This document shows, one piece after another, positions 44,817 to 54,236 of a stretch of 64,000 nucleotides of DNA. The stretch covers positions 1-64,000 of the forward strand of contig JAVTVY010016115.1 in NCBI GenBank assembly GCA_036873755.1, written 5' to 3'. The position numbers were made by a program, and so were the translations under genes. Source of the DNA: Hanleya hanleyi (Eukaryota > Mollusca > Polyplacophora > Lepidopleurida > Hanleyidae). The first letter of the stretch is position 1. Every line of letters begins with the position of its first letter. The notes below the pieces were generated by a model. That model was given only the letters and a program-made list of their open reading frames with translations. It was not told where the DNA came from and ran no database searches.

Positions 44817-45425
44817 TTATTTTTGCATGTACACGTGGTGGGTCTCTCCGGGAAAGATGCCGGTCCGTAGTCGAAGGTGATCGGGGGTGGCTTGCTTGAG
44901 GTCGAAGAGCATATACCCGTGCTGAGGGGTTGTCGCATCTTTAAAGGCTTCCAACGCAAACGGTGTGCGGCCGGGATACATCTGTCTCGACAGCTGCAGC
45001 AGTTGAGTGGTATCTCTCGGGTTTTTGAAGACCACCAGGTAGTGGGCATTTAAGCTGATGTTCCTATGTTCTTTGTTGTTACTGAACAGATTCTGCACAA
45101 TGTAGATGGTGCTGAGCCGTCGATGGTGGCTGCCTTTGGTAAAGAGTTGGGTGACTCGCGCATCCGTCTCCGCCATGAGATCATCCAGAACCACCAAGGT
45201 GTCCGGTTCCAAATCGGCCAGGTTGAGTAGGCCTTCCACGAACGTGATGTGGGGCATTGCTGCATACGCTGCCTGCCATTCTCCGTTACACCACACGACT
45301 CGAGCAATGGGTGGGGTGATCATGCTGTCGGCGTGTTGAAGGAGCTTCCTGACGAAGTGCGTTTTGCCGGAGCCCGTCGGTCCTGCGATGACGCAAGTGA
45401 AGGGATGCTGCCACCGAGGGTCCAT
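44817..45425 (-). CDS. FtsK/A32-type genome packaging ATPase, right-arm copy, intact
   Basis: A 202-codon ORF. P-loop AGPTGSGKTHFVRKLLQH at residues ~14-31 and Walker B DTLVVLDDLMAETD at ~74-87, as in Polinton and poxvirus A32-like packaging ATPases that pump DNA into capsids. The C-terminus contains HGYMLFDLKQATPDHLRLRT and FPGETHHVY. The start is Met1 in CCATGGACCC. It overlaps the preceding mucin-like gene by about 100 nt in another frame. The left copy is badly damaged, so only this one could be functional. Confidence 0.92.
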   Translation of the reverse strand: MDPRWQHPFTCVIAGPTGSGKTHFVRKLLQHADSMITPPIARVVWCNGEWQAAYAAMPHITFVEGLLNLADLEPDTLVVLDDLMAETDARVTQLFTKGSHHRRLSTIYIVQNLFSNNKEHRNISLNAHYLVVFKNPRDTTQLLQLSRQMYPGRTPFALEAFKDATTPQHGYMLFDLKQATPDHLRLRTGIFPGETHHVYMQK

Positions 45426-45913
45426 GGTTGGAGATGTATCCGCTGTCGTGGTTCCCCGCTCTTGTAAATTTGATACGAGTGAACTGGAGTGGTGGTGTGT
45501 ACAACGTCGGTCGTCGTTGTCTGGTCACTGTGAGTGATGATGGTGGTGGGTACAACGTCAGTCGTCGTCTGTTCACTGTGAGGGATGAAATCCGGTGGGT
45601 TTTCAGACGTAGTGGGTGTACTTGGTGTAGGTGTGGACTGTATAGTTGGTGTGGAGCTCGATGTGGCTTGTACACGGGGTGTGGTTGTGTTGATGACTGG
45701 GCTCGATACGGGGTTGACTGGTGCTATCTGTAGACTGGTTTGACTGGTGGCTGGTGTTCTCAGTTGGTTAAGTAGCGTGCTGACATAGGCTACGTCGTAA
45801 AACACACCTCCGTACAACACACTCGGCAGGGTTAGCCCTATCACCACAAAGCCCACTTGCGCTTTGCGCGTTTTGGGAGACGCTGTGTTCAGAGGCAGCT
45901 GCTGTGTGTCCAT
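45320..45913 (-). CDS. Mucin-like single-pass membrane protein, right-arm copy
   Basis: Start chosen at ATG 45911-45913 (homologous to left ATG 36272); the frame is open further upstream into the integrase end. A basic N-terminus, one membrane segment (AQVGFVVIGLTLPSVLYGGV) and a long Thr/Ser/Pro-rich domain that could be O-glycosylated. The last ~35 codons overlap the ATPase gene in a different frame. No family recognised. Confidence 0.65.
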   Translation of the reverse strand: MDTQQLPLNTASPKTRKAQVGFVVIGLTLPSVLYGGVFYDVAYVSTLLNQLRTPATSQTSLQIAPVNPVSSPVINTTTPRVQATSSSTPTIQSTPTPSTPTTSENPPDFIPHSEQTTTDVVPTTIITHSDQTTTTDVVHTTTPVHSYQIYKSGEPRQRIHLQPWTLGGSIPSLASSQDRRAPAKRTSSGSSFNTPTA

Positions 45914-45963
45914 AGCACTGTGGTCGAACGTGGAATGAAGGATGACGGCAGTGGTGTCTGGCT

Positions 45964-47501
45964 TTATAGTCGTTTCACCTGATTGGCCGCGACCCAGGAA
46001 TTGAAGGAACTGGGCCAGCCTTGCCATTTGACGAAATGAAACAGTTTGCCCCGTCGATGTTCTGCTTTCAAAATCTGCTCCACCGTGTAGTAGTCTTGCT
46101 TTGTTTTTACGACAGACTGTAATTCCGTCTCGTAAAACGTCCCTAGCAACGGATCCTCTTCCGGTTCATAGACTCGCTGCTGTCGGGGTAGGCGCCGTTT
46201 AATCAGGAAGTGCTCATCGCTCCAGTTGGGCAAGTAACTTTTCTCAAATTGACCTTTGACTTTACTGATCCGTACAGGGTCCCCGACCTTGAACACCTCC
46301 TTCGTCGTTCGCTGCGATTGCCTGGAGTACAAGACACGCCGGACTTGGGTTCTCTATACTCCGGTGATAGGCTCGATTGTAACCACTCACAAGTTTCGGG
46401 AGAACATCGATGTACCGCCTTGTATTCTTATAGGTGAAATATTTATACATGCGGCCCTTGAATGCCCTGTTGAATCTTTCCACCACGGAAGCCTTGGTCT
46501 CGTACGTATGGAAGAAAAACACCTTCTGGGCTTTCAGAAATTATGGAACGGTCTGTTGAGGAATTCCGTGCCTTCGTCGGTTTGCAAATACATGGGTTTG
46601 CGCCCGGTCTTGAAGATGTCCTTGAACGCCGCTATGAGATTCGCCCCCGTTTTCGTCCGGATGGGTACCACCCACGCATACTTCGACAGGATATCGATGC
46701 ACGTCAAGATATACCGATTTCCATCGTTGTGTTTGGCAAATTACAAGCGTCTAGTCCGTCATTCATAATCCAGCCGTCGTCCATTAGAGAATATCCGCGT
46801 CCATAATCCAAAGACCTATTCCATTTTCCATATAACAGTATTAGCACCAAATTCAAAAAGACAATCATAGTATACATAAACATAGGCTTGTTTCCTGCAA
46901 GAGAGAAGCGGTCAACAGTTTTCAATGATGCCGGCAAGACATCATGATGTTCAAAAAATATCAAATCCGTATCGCTGATCAGTATTCTTAATCCATAATA
47001 TTCGTTATAGAGTCGTCATCTAAAAAAGATGTATCTCAGTCACGCTTTGATTGTGACTGTTCATATGAGTACCATGAGGATTTTGAAGTACATGGGTTCA
47101 TACGGCCCCTAGCCCCGGGTTAAGCGGAATTAGACACAAGTTACGAAACGTAGCGCCATAGATCTTGCACGCTACGTTCGTATTTTGCTATCAGCATGCG
47201 ATATCATATCATATCATATAAGGCGCTCATATCGACCAAATCCGCTTGCCATTGGGCATCTAGTCCTCCCACGATGACCCGGTTCCGTAGAAAATGCGAA
47301 CGGGCTGCTCGATGTAAGGTATAGGTGTATATTCTTTAATGGACGACGGCTGAATTATGAATGACGGACTAGACGCTTGTATTGAACACGTTGTATCCCC
47401 TGGGGTTTGGCCGCTCGATAGAGAGCCGTCAATGCACTATAGGCCGCCGGACTGTCGGGACTGTAGTATAAGTTATCCAACACCTTCTCCCAGCTCTTCA
47501 T
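45964..47501 (-). pseudogene. Polinton integrase, right-arm copy, multiply broken
   Basis: Runs from ATG 47499-47501 to the stop at 45964. The chromodomain (YYTVEQILKAEHRRGKLFHF, VKWQGWPSSFNSWV) is joined in frame to the C-terminal beta domain, unlike the left arm. The catalytic region is destroyed: ~480 bp of foreign DNA is inserted at about 46741-47220, a 44 bp inverted copy of that insert's end replaces coding sequence at 47338-47381, and there are further frameshifts and a deletion near 46350. Confidence 0.9.
46741..47381. mobile_element. Insertion in the integrase with 44 bp inverted repeats
   Basis: ACAAGCGTCTAGTCCGTCAT and the following bases (46742-46785) recur as the reverse complement at 47338-47381. 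Between them lie ~435 bp of unrelated DNA (46786-47220) and then ~115 bp of integrase sequence (47221-47337). Either two related insertions occurred, or one insertion was followed by an inverted copy-back at the second site. Confidence 0.7.
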
Positions 47502-47528
47502 GGTGACAAATGATGATGGACCCTGGCT

Positions 47529-47992
47529 CTATCGTTTATTTATAACGGGTATATCTTGGGCCGGAGTTTGTTCTTTGGCTTCTGCCAGCACAGCGTCCAT
47601 GGTAAATGACCAGTCCAACTCGTCTGATGACCGCTTGATAAGCACTTGATCAACATCTACCACGGCATCTTCCAATGCAGACCATAGATCAGGGTGAAGG
47701 GTAAAACGCACTGTACCCCATCTAGACGAGCCAATTGAGCAAAGAAAGGGCCGCGTCGGATGTACACATCGTGACACAAGTGGTTGAGGTCGCCGTCCAG
47801 TTCACCAGACAACACCCGTTTGAATTTGGTCCAGCCCTCCCAGTACACACGAATGTGGGCCGGGCACGGTTGTGTAGGGTCCGCATCACAGATGTCTCCC
47901 ACATCCTCCATGATATCGACCTGATCCGCATAAACGTGCAGGAAAACCTCGGGGGTCAAGCTGAGATACGCCAGTATTATATGCTCCGTCAT
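47529..47992 (-). pseudogene. PC4-like protein 2, right-arm copy, frameshifted
   Basis: Homologue of 34665-35120. One G is missing in the run at 47716-47719 (plus-strand CCCC) compared with the left arm, which shifts the frame after about 90 codons. The downstream frame continues to the normal end (DIPVINKR) at 47529. Confidence 0.85.
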
Positions 47993-48034
47993 GGTCAGTA
48001 CGTGAATGGTACCAGATTTGACGGTCTCTCGTAT

Positions 48035-48574
48035 TTATAGGGAGAACCCCGTGAGATCAAAGGATCGGGTGGTCATGTCACTGGGCTGACTGAATTTAGC
48101 CGGATAATCAATGGTATCGTCGTCTGCCTCCGCTTCATTGCTAGAAATTTGTTCATTGGGTTCTGCCGCCGCTTCTCTCATGGCACGAGCCCACTCCAAC
48201 TCGTCTGATGACCGCTCGTCCGGTGTAAACAGCTGGTCCACCATAGGTACCACTTTCTCGAAGGCTGTCCACAGATCGGGGTCTAGGGTGAAGCCTCGCC
48301 TAGGGTCTTGGTAACGGCCCAGGCGCGGGAAGAAGGGTCCACGGTGTCCGTAGATGGCATTGTCTATGTGGATGAGGTTTCCGTCGAGCTCACCACTCAA
48401 CACCCGTTTAAATTTGGTCCAGCCGTCACGGTGGAGCGTAACCGTATTCGATACGGTCTCAGCGCGCGACCAGCAAACATCTCCACGGTCTTCAACGAGG
48501 GTGACTTTATCTTCATAGACGTGTAACCCCACCCGGGGTGTAAGGGGAAGGATGGCTCGTAGGACTGGTGACAT
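48035..48574 (-). CDS. PC4-like ssDNA-binding protein 1, right-arm copy, intact
   Basis: 179 codons from the Met at 48572-48574, which sits in a better context than the Met 11 codons upstream. Two PC4-like units: GLHVYEDKVTLVEDRGDVCW with TVTLHRDGWTKFKRVLSGEL, and GFTLDPDLWTAFEKVVPMVD. An acidic tail follows. PC4/SUB1 proteins bind single-stranded DNA and modulate transcription. A TATA box CTATAAATACGAG-like sequence lies upstream (48627-48636). The left copy has stops, so this is the only open version. Confidence 0.7.
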   Translation of the reverse strand: MSPVLRAILPLTPRVGLHVYEDKVTLVEDRGDVCWSRAETVSNTVTLHRDGWTKFKRVLSGELDGNLIHIDNAIYGHRGPFFPRLGRYQDPRRGFTLDPDLWTAFEKVVPMVDQLFTPDERSSDELEWARAMREAAAEPNEQISSNEAEADDDTIDYPAKFSQPSDMTTRSFDLTGFSL

Positions 48575-48646
48575 GGTTGACCCAATGACGAACGGTGAAT
48601 GACGCACACTGTGTCTGACCCTCGTATTTATGGTCAGGTCCCACTG

Positions 48647-48973
48647 TCAATGCCACAGCGCCAGGGTCAATAGGGCAAAGACTATTGTGAGGCCAACTAG
48701 CTTTTGCTGGTTCCGGCGTGAGCGCTCGTGGTCCATAGCCCGAGCATCAAGGATGGCTGTCATAGTCCAGTAGTCGTGAGTGATGGCACTCCTCTCCATC
48801 GAGTGCACTCTGTCGAGGACCGCTTCTGTGAACTCTTTCAGGATCTGGAGTCGCCCCTCGCTGTCGTCGCCATCTGCAAACATGGACCGGACCACTGCTC
48901 GGTAACCCGTGAGTGAATTAACCACGGTGGCATGCTGTAAAATGCGAGTCCCATAGGGCTGGCTCTCCGTCAT
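48647..48973 (-). CDS. Small tail-anchored protein, right-arm copy
   Basis: 108 codons, partner of 33706-34032. Changes between copies are scattered and many are conservative; the C-terminal anchor is LVGLTIVFALLTLALW and the central part SMFADGDDSEGRLQIL. It is the outermost gene of the arm. Function unknown; see the left copy for the weak Bcl-2 comparison. Confidence 0.65.
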   Translation of the reverse strand: MTESQPYGTRILQHATVVNSLTGYRAVVRSMFADGDDSEGRLQILKEFTEAVLDRVHSMERSAITHDYWTMTAILDARAMDHERSRRNQQKLVGLTIVFALLTLALWH

Positions 48974-49659
48974 GGCTCTGCAACCGTAGAAATGAAGGTG
49001 TGGGATCCAGAGGGACGTGTTTTATAGACCATGTCACACATGCGCGCCTATACGTAGCTCTACCTACGGGTGTCGTCCGTGATACGTAATATTCTGATGG
49101 GTTAGTGCAAAAAGAGAGCAGCAACAACAAAGATTACAGCGCCGGAGGCGCTCCTGGATCCCCTGGAAAATCTTCTCCACGTCTCATGGTATAGCTCAGG
49201 CTGGTGAGGCTCAGGCAAGTAGCTCCTCTCGTCAGATAGGCTCAGGCTGGTCAGGCAGGCTCAGGCTGGTCAGGTCAAGCAGGCCAATGAATGCAGCAAT
49301 GCCCTAAAAATTCCCATTTTCATACACCTACATAGAAGTACCCGGATGTAGGCACGGACGTAGGCGAAAGCATTCTAGTACCCGGATGTAAGCGCAGACG
49401 TGAGCGAAATTCTAGTACCCGTCCATTGGTTCTTTTATCGATCGCTCATTGGCTCTTTTTCTCGACCGCTGATTGGTCCATATGGAACTGCCCATCCTTC
49501 CCAGGTTAATTTACAATCCCCTTTTTGTGTTCAAGCTCTGTACATCGATGCCGCAACATTGTTGCCGAACCTTGCCGGAAGGGAGACCTTTGACCTTTTG
49601 ACCTGGATGTGACCTTTGACCTTTTGACCCGAAATTCACCCGCGCACTTCCGGTGATGC

Positions 49660-51092
49660 CGCGCAGGCGTGCGGCCGGATAACCCGCGCGCGCTGCGGCC
49701 GGGCCGGGCCGGGAAAAACCCGGATGGAAAATCCGGACGCTACGTCTAAGGAAACATTGAAACTCTTCTGGGTTCGGAGGTAGTTTTTGTGAAACCGGAA
49801 GTGACGTCTGTGCGAACAACCCACACCACCAAACCACAACCACGGACCCATAGTGGTTGGTCAAAGACACTGCCACGCACCCCCAAAATGCTTGCTTTCT
49901 ATATTACGGCCAGACTGCGCCTGTGCAGACTCTTGAACACGGACGAGCCATTACCAAAGTCGGATGCTGCTTCACGAGAGCTTCAAAATAAGACCTCATA
50001 CGACTCCATCGGACCAATAGTGACCCATGTCGGCGCCAAAATGTCTATTTCCATATACTTGATCTACTGCGCATGCGCAGAATGACGTCAGTGTTACGTC
50101 ACATCCATTCCGTTGGATGCGCCCTCACGAATGCTTCACATTGATACCTCACTCGACCCTATCAGACCATTAGGGGCTTACCTAGACCCCCAAAACGTCT
50201 ATTTCCATACCCTTTTCCCACAATTCCCTGTCTGCGCATGCGCAGAATGGAGAAAACGAACAACACACTAGTCCAGGCGGATGCTCCATCACGAGAGCTT
50301 CAAAATAAGACCGCATACGACACCATAGGATCATTGGGGCTCACCTAAACCCCAAAATGTCTATTTCCATACCCTTTTCCCACAATTCCTGCTTGCGCAT
50401 GCGCAGAATGACGTCAGTTCCACGTAAAACCCATCCCGTCGGATGCTCCCTCAGGAATGCTTCACATTGATACCTCACTCGATCCAATCGGCCCACTCGT
50501 GGCCCACCTAGACTCCAAAACGTCTATTTCCATACCCTTTTCCCACAATTCCCTGTCTGCAGAATGTGGACAACGAACGATACACTAGTCCAGGTGGATG
50601 CTCCTTCACGAATGCTTCACATTGATACCTCATACGACTCCATCAGCTCATTAGTGGCCCACCTAGACCCCAAAACGTCTATTTCCGTATCCTTTCTCTA
50701 CTGCGCTTGCGCAGAATGACGTCAGTTCCACGTCACACCCATCTCATCGGATGCCCCTTCACGAATGCTTCACTTTGACACCTCACTCGATCCAATCGGT
50801 ACACTAGGGATCCCTCTCGCCCCTGAAGATTGCCGGAGAATGCCGGAGAATTTGGGACTAGTTTCTGTCCGCGGAGGCAGACCGCATCACCACCAGACCG
50901 CATCACGGCGGAGGAATACACACGCCCGATTCAAGCAGACCGGAAGTGACGCCATACCTGCGCACAACACTCCTGCGCACACCGCCACAAAATCTCATAC
51001 CTGCGCACAACACTCCCGCGCACACCCACTCCACAATTCCTGCGCATGCGCAGTGAGGCGCCATTAAGTCGAAAAGGGTAGAGTCTACTACT
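49660..51092. repeat. Polinton right TIR block
   Basis: Inverted match to 29088-30570. CTGCGCATGCGCAG occurs near 51042, 50232 and 50068, with mutated versions near 50701 (CTTGCGCAG), 50394 and a deleted one near 50563. The end GGGTAGAGTCTACTACT differs from the left by one base. It lacks the extra 2.5 kb block seen on the left. Confidence 0.88.
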
Positions 51093-51098
51093 CACACG
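51093..51098. repeat. Right target-site duplication CACACG
   Basis: Identical to 29082-29087. Together they fix both ends of the Polinton to the base. Confidence 0.93.
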
Positions 51099-51429
51099 CG
51101 AAAAACATTACAACTAACTACAAACCGGGATACTACGACAGTTGGCGGTCTTCTATAATTTGAAGTGCAGGGGGCTATATCTCGACTGACGTATATCATG
51201 ACCTTTCATTATCGAGCCATGATGGTATAGGCATTTAATGTGATGACTACACGAAAATGTCCGTTTTTTCCAAACTGACCTACACAAAATATTCGAAAGT
51301 GGTCAGTTTTCAAGACTCGAGATATTCAATTCCTGCCACGAATACTTAGGGAACTTACCGTAATATAATCATTAGGCCTATAACCATAATATGTTACATG
51401 TATGGAGGGACTGAGAACGATGTGGAAAA

Positions 51430-51965
51430 TATATCGATATTTAGGGTTCCAAGCCAGTTTGGCTGGAAATCTGCTATGATTGTTCTATATTGGAACTCGA
51501 ATAATTAGGGTTGAAAAGTCAGTTTTCCTGGAAACCTAGTATGATTATTATATTATTGGGTTTCAAGACAGTTTGGCTGGAATCTACTATGATTGTTATT
51601 TTATTAGGGGTTCAAGCCAGTTTGGTTGTAAACCTATTATATGGTTGTTCTATTATTGGGTTCCAAGCCAGTTTGGCTGGAAATCGGCTATGATTGTTAT
51701 ATATTGGAACTCAAATAATTAGGGTTGAAAAGTCAGTTTGCCTGGAAACCTAGTATTGTTATATGTTGGAACTCGAATAATTAGGGTTGAAAAGCCAGTT
51801 TGCCTGGAAACCTAGTATTGTTATATATTGGAACTCGAATAATTAGGGTTGAAAAGCCAGTTTGCCTGGAAACCTAGTATGATTATTGTATTATTAGGGC
51901 TTCAAGCCAGTTTGGCTGTAAACCTACTATGATTATTATATTATTGGGTTCCGAGCCAGTTTGCA
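51430..51965 (+). repeat. Minisatellite, ~60-70 bp units
   Basis: Repeated 'GCCAGTTTGGCTGGAAATC' / 'GCCAGTTTGCCTGGAAACC' followed by TAGTATGATTGTTATATTATTGGGTTCCAA or GGAACTCGAATAATTAGGGTTGAAAA. Around nine irregular copies alternate between two subtypes. Confidence 0.9.
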
Positions 51966-53021
51966 CTGTTATAAATTACCGTTATTTCACAGTAAAATGT
52001 ATGTTGGAGTTTACAGTACATTTCATCGTAAACACATTAATCTGTAAATTGAACTGTTATATTTCAGTTGACATATTCTCGCTCCCCCAGAGGTACGCAC
52101 CAACAACACCTCTGACTGAAATACCGCACCTAGTCTGTATTTCGTGCATTATTAATGAATATTCACCACGCCCCTAGAACCGCCAATCCAATCAAAAGGC
52201 AATTATCTTACTATCAATATACGATGAAATTATGGTATAACACGCAGGCGCACAGAGGGCGTGCATGTTCGTACCAAATAACGGTTTCAAAATTCAGTCA
52301 CGTGCCTCACACAGCCATTGTGACTGGACATCTAGTAAGAGCCATCAATTCTAGTCCGGCGATCCTTTACAGTGACAGCGTCTACCGGAGAGCTCGCGTA
52401 GGCGTCGCTGTCACGTCGGCGACAATGCGATAGGCCTATTGAGAGTATCGATACTTTTTATATGGATTAGAAAATAATATACACAATGTCATCGATATTA
52501 TACAGAATGTTGAAACGTCATATTTACGCCAGTCTTAAGGTCTTCGCAAATTGATGCTTTATTACATACATATTCTAGAAAAAACCGTCTGTCCATTGTG
52601 CTCAAAATCTTAACTTTATGTAGGAGACAACAGAGAGAACTGACAAAGATGGCTGGTTGTAAAGATCTACTGGAATTTGTTTCTGGCCCAGGGAATCAAT
52701 TATAGGGGCAACATATGCTACCACAGGTCGATATAGGACATTGTGTGAATACCTGAGCAATATATATACCACTAACCCAGTAATGAAATACTATCGGCAA
52801 ATGCAAATATTTTTTTCCGAAACAGTCAGGTAAATCCACCAGTTAATTAGTCATACAGTGATGTGTTTCTAAAGCCACTGATTGTAGACTTTTCCATGTA
52901 GATGTTCCTCAATCCGAAACGTCTTACATCTGAATCCTTACACTAACGGTAGGCCTACCATCTGTGACGCCAGTATTATCCCCTACTTTATCCATTGAAT
53001 GGACACGTGTAATTCTGACGG
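51966..53021. other. Intergenic, upstream of FkbM gene 2; nothing recognised
   Basis: No convincing ORF or repeat. Short ORFs at 51929-52433 lack motifs. The promoter of the downstream methyltransferase gene should be here but shows no obvious TATA box near the ATG. Confidence 0.5.
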
Positions 53022-54236
53022 ATGTCGTTGCTGGAGATATATCCACCAGACGCCAGAGGTACCAATATTGCATACAAGTCAAGTCGCATACCTGAACCGG
53101 ACTCGAGGCTGCCGACTTCCGAGCTGGAGAGAAGGGGTGTCATCGTTCGCAAGGAGGATGATAAAAAGGAAATGATGTTAAGACTTTTCCGAGCCAGGGT
53201 TAAATTCTGGCAAGTGTTGGTTCTGGTGGGATTTGTCATCCTGGTGTACAGACTTGCAGGGCGTGGCGGTGTTGACGTTTATGCGAACCAACATGGAGTC
53301 CTTCTGCCCAGACTGAAAGTTCTTCAGGCAAAGGGTATGCATGTGGACGGAAATATGGCAGGCGCCAATGAACATGTAATTCATGGAGAGGACATGGTAG
53401 AACCGGATCAGTTTCCAGTCGAACAGCAGAATGATCCGGATCCAGACGAAATCGGAGCCGGAGAAGTTCTCAGAAGTGTCGCCTGTATTCCATTGAAAAG
53501 TGTGAACGGCAAAGCTAAAATCTGTATATTCAACCCACAAGAGGACCATTTTATATCAAGGTCTCTTCTGGAAAACGGGACCTGGGACGAAGACACGTTA
53601 GGCGACTTCAAAATGGCGCTAGACTGGGACAAGGATTTGGGGTTGATAGACATCGGGGCAAACCTGGGCACCTATTCTCTAATAGCGGGGACTGAAGGAA
53701 GAAGAGTTGTGGCCGTCGAAGCCTGTCATCAAACTGTACTTCGTCTGAAGAAATCGGTTGAAATTAGTGGATTCAGAGACAGAATTTCTATTGTTGAAGC
53801 GGCGATAATGCCACAGCGAGGCTATGCTTATATGCATGTGCCCCAGGGGAACTACGGAGCCGCTTACCCTCGATATATCTCTGAAAACAATATCACGGAT
53901 ACTGATATGAAACGTCATGTAATCAGTGAAGCGATTCTTCTTGACGACTTGACAGATTTCGTAACTTTCAAGAAGGCAATACTGAAAATAGACATTGACG
54001 GAGAAGAGTATAACATCCTACAACAAGCCCATCGCTTGTTTGACGTCTGTGACATTCGCTATATTTTCGTGGTGTTTTCTCCAAACAAGGGCAGCATACT
54101 GGGCAAACGAATGGGACTGCAATTTCTCAAGGACAGAGGCTATGTACCAAAGCGCGCCGTAACTGACAGAGAACAATTCATTCCACTGGATCATTCCGAA
54201 TTTCCCTCTCACTTGGTTTGGGTGAAAAACGACTAA
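53022..54236 (+). CDS. Membrane-anchored FkbM-family methyltransferase 2
   Basis: A 404-codon intronless ORF. A basic N-terminal stretch (EDDKKEMMLRLFRARVKF) precedes one membrane segment at about residues 63-80 (WQVLVLVGFVILVYRLAG), so it is probably a type II membrane enzyme with a luminal domain. The catalytic domain at ~203-404 has motif I DLGLIDIGANLGTYSLIAGT, VVAVEACH, and AILKIDIDGEEYNILQQA, the family hallmark that the paralogue at 24341-25888 has lost. FkbM enzymes transfer methyl groups from SAM to hydroxyls; the substrate here is unknown. The two paralogues point away from each other and now flank the Polinton. Confidence 0.88.
   Translation: MSLLEIYPPDARGTNIAYKSSRIPEPDSRLPTSELERRGVIVRKEDDKKEMMLRLFRARVKFWQVLVLVGFVILVYRLAGRGGVDVYANQHGVLLPRLKVLQAKGMHVDGNMAGANEHVIHGEDMVEPDQFPVEQQNDPDPDEIGAGEVLRSVACIPLKSVNGKAKICIFNPQEDHFISRSLLENGTWDEDTLGDFKMALDWDKDLGLIDIGANLGTYSLIAGTEGRRVVAVEACHQTVLRLKKSVEISGFRDRISIVEAAIMPQRGYAYMHVPQGNYGAAYPRYISENNITDTDMKRHVISEAILLDDLTDFVTFKKAILKIDIDGEEYNILQQAHRLFDVCDIRYIFVVFSPNKGSILGKRMGLQFLKDRGYVPKRAVTDREQFIPLDHSEFPSHLVWVKND

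Larger units (their letters stand above)
29088..51092. mobile_element. Polinton/Maverick (adintovirus-type) element, palindromic and defective
   Basis: A 22,005 bp element starting AGTAGTAGGCTCTACCC and ending GGGTAGAGTCTACTACT, flanked by 6 bp target duplications. Genes typical of Polintons are present: rve integrase with chromodomain, FtsK/A32-type ATPase, penton, pVI-like protein and the start of the major capsid protein. Protease and protein-primed PolB are missing. The left arm (29088-37983) and right arm (44162-51092) are inverted copies of the same region, diverged and with different indels. The middle is occupied by another inverted structure. All genes read from the termini towards the centre. 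No complete set of functions remains, so this is a fossil or defective form. Confidence 0.93.

Noticed and set aside
29088..51092. The inverted arms as a pure assembly duplication
   Set aside because: The arms differ by many substitutions, several indels, a 2.5 kb block and an insertion, so they are distinct sequences; misjoining of two real loci cannot be excluded but is argued against by the matching target duplication.
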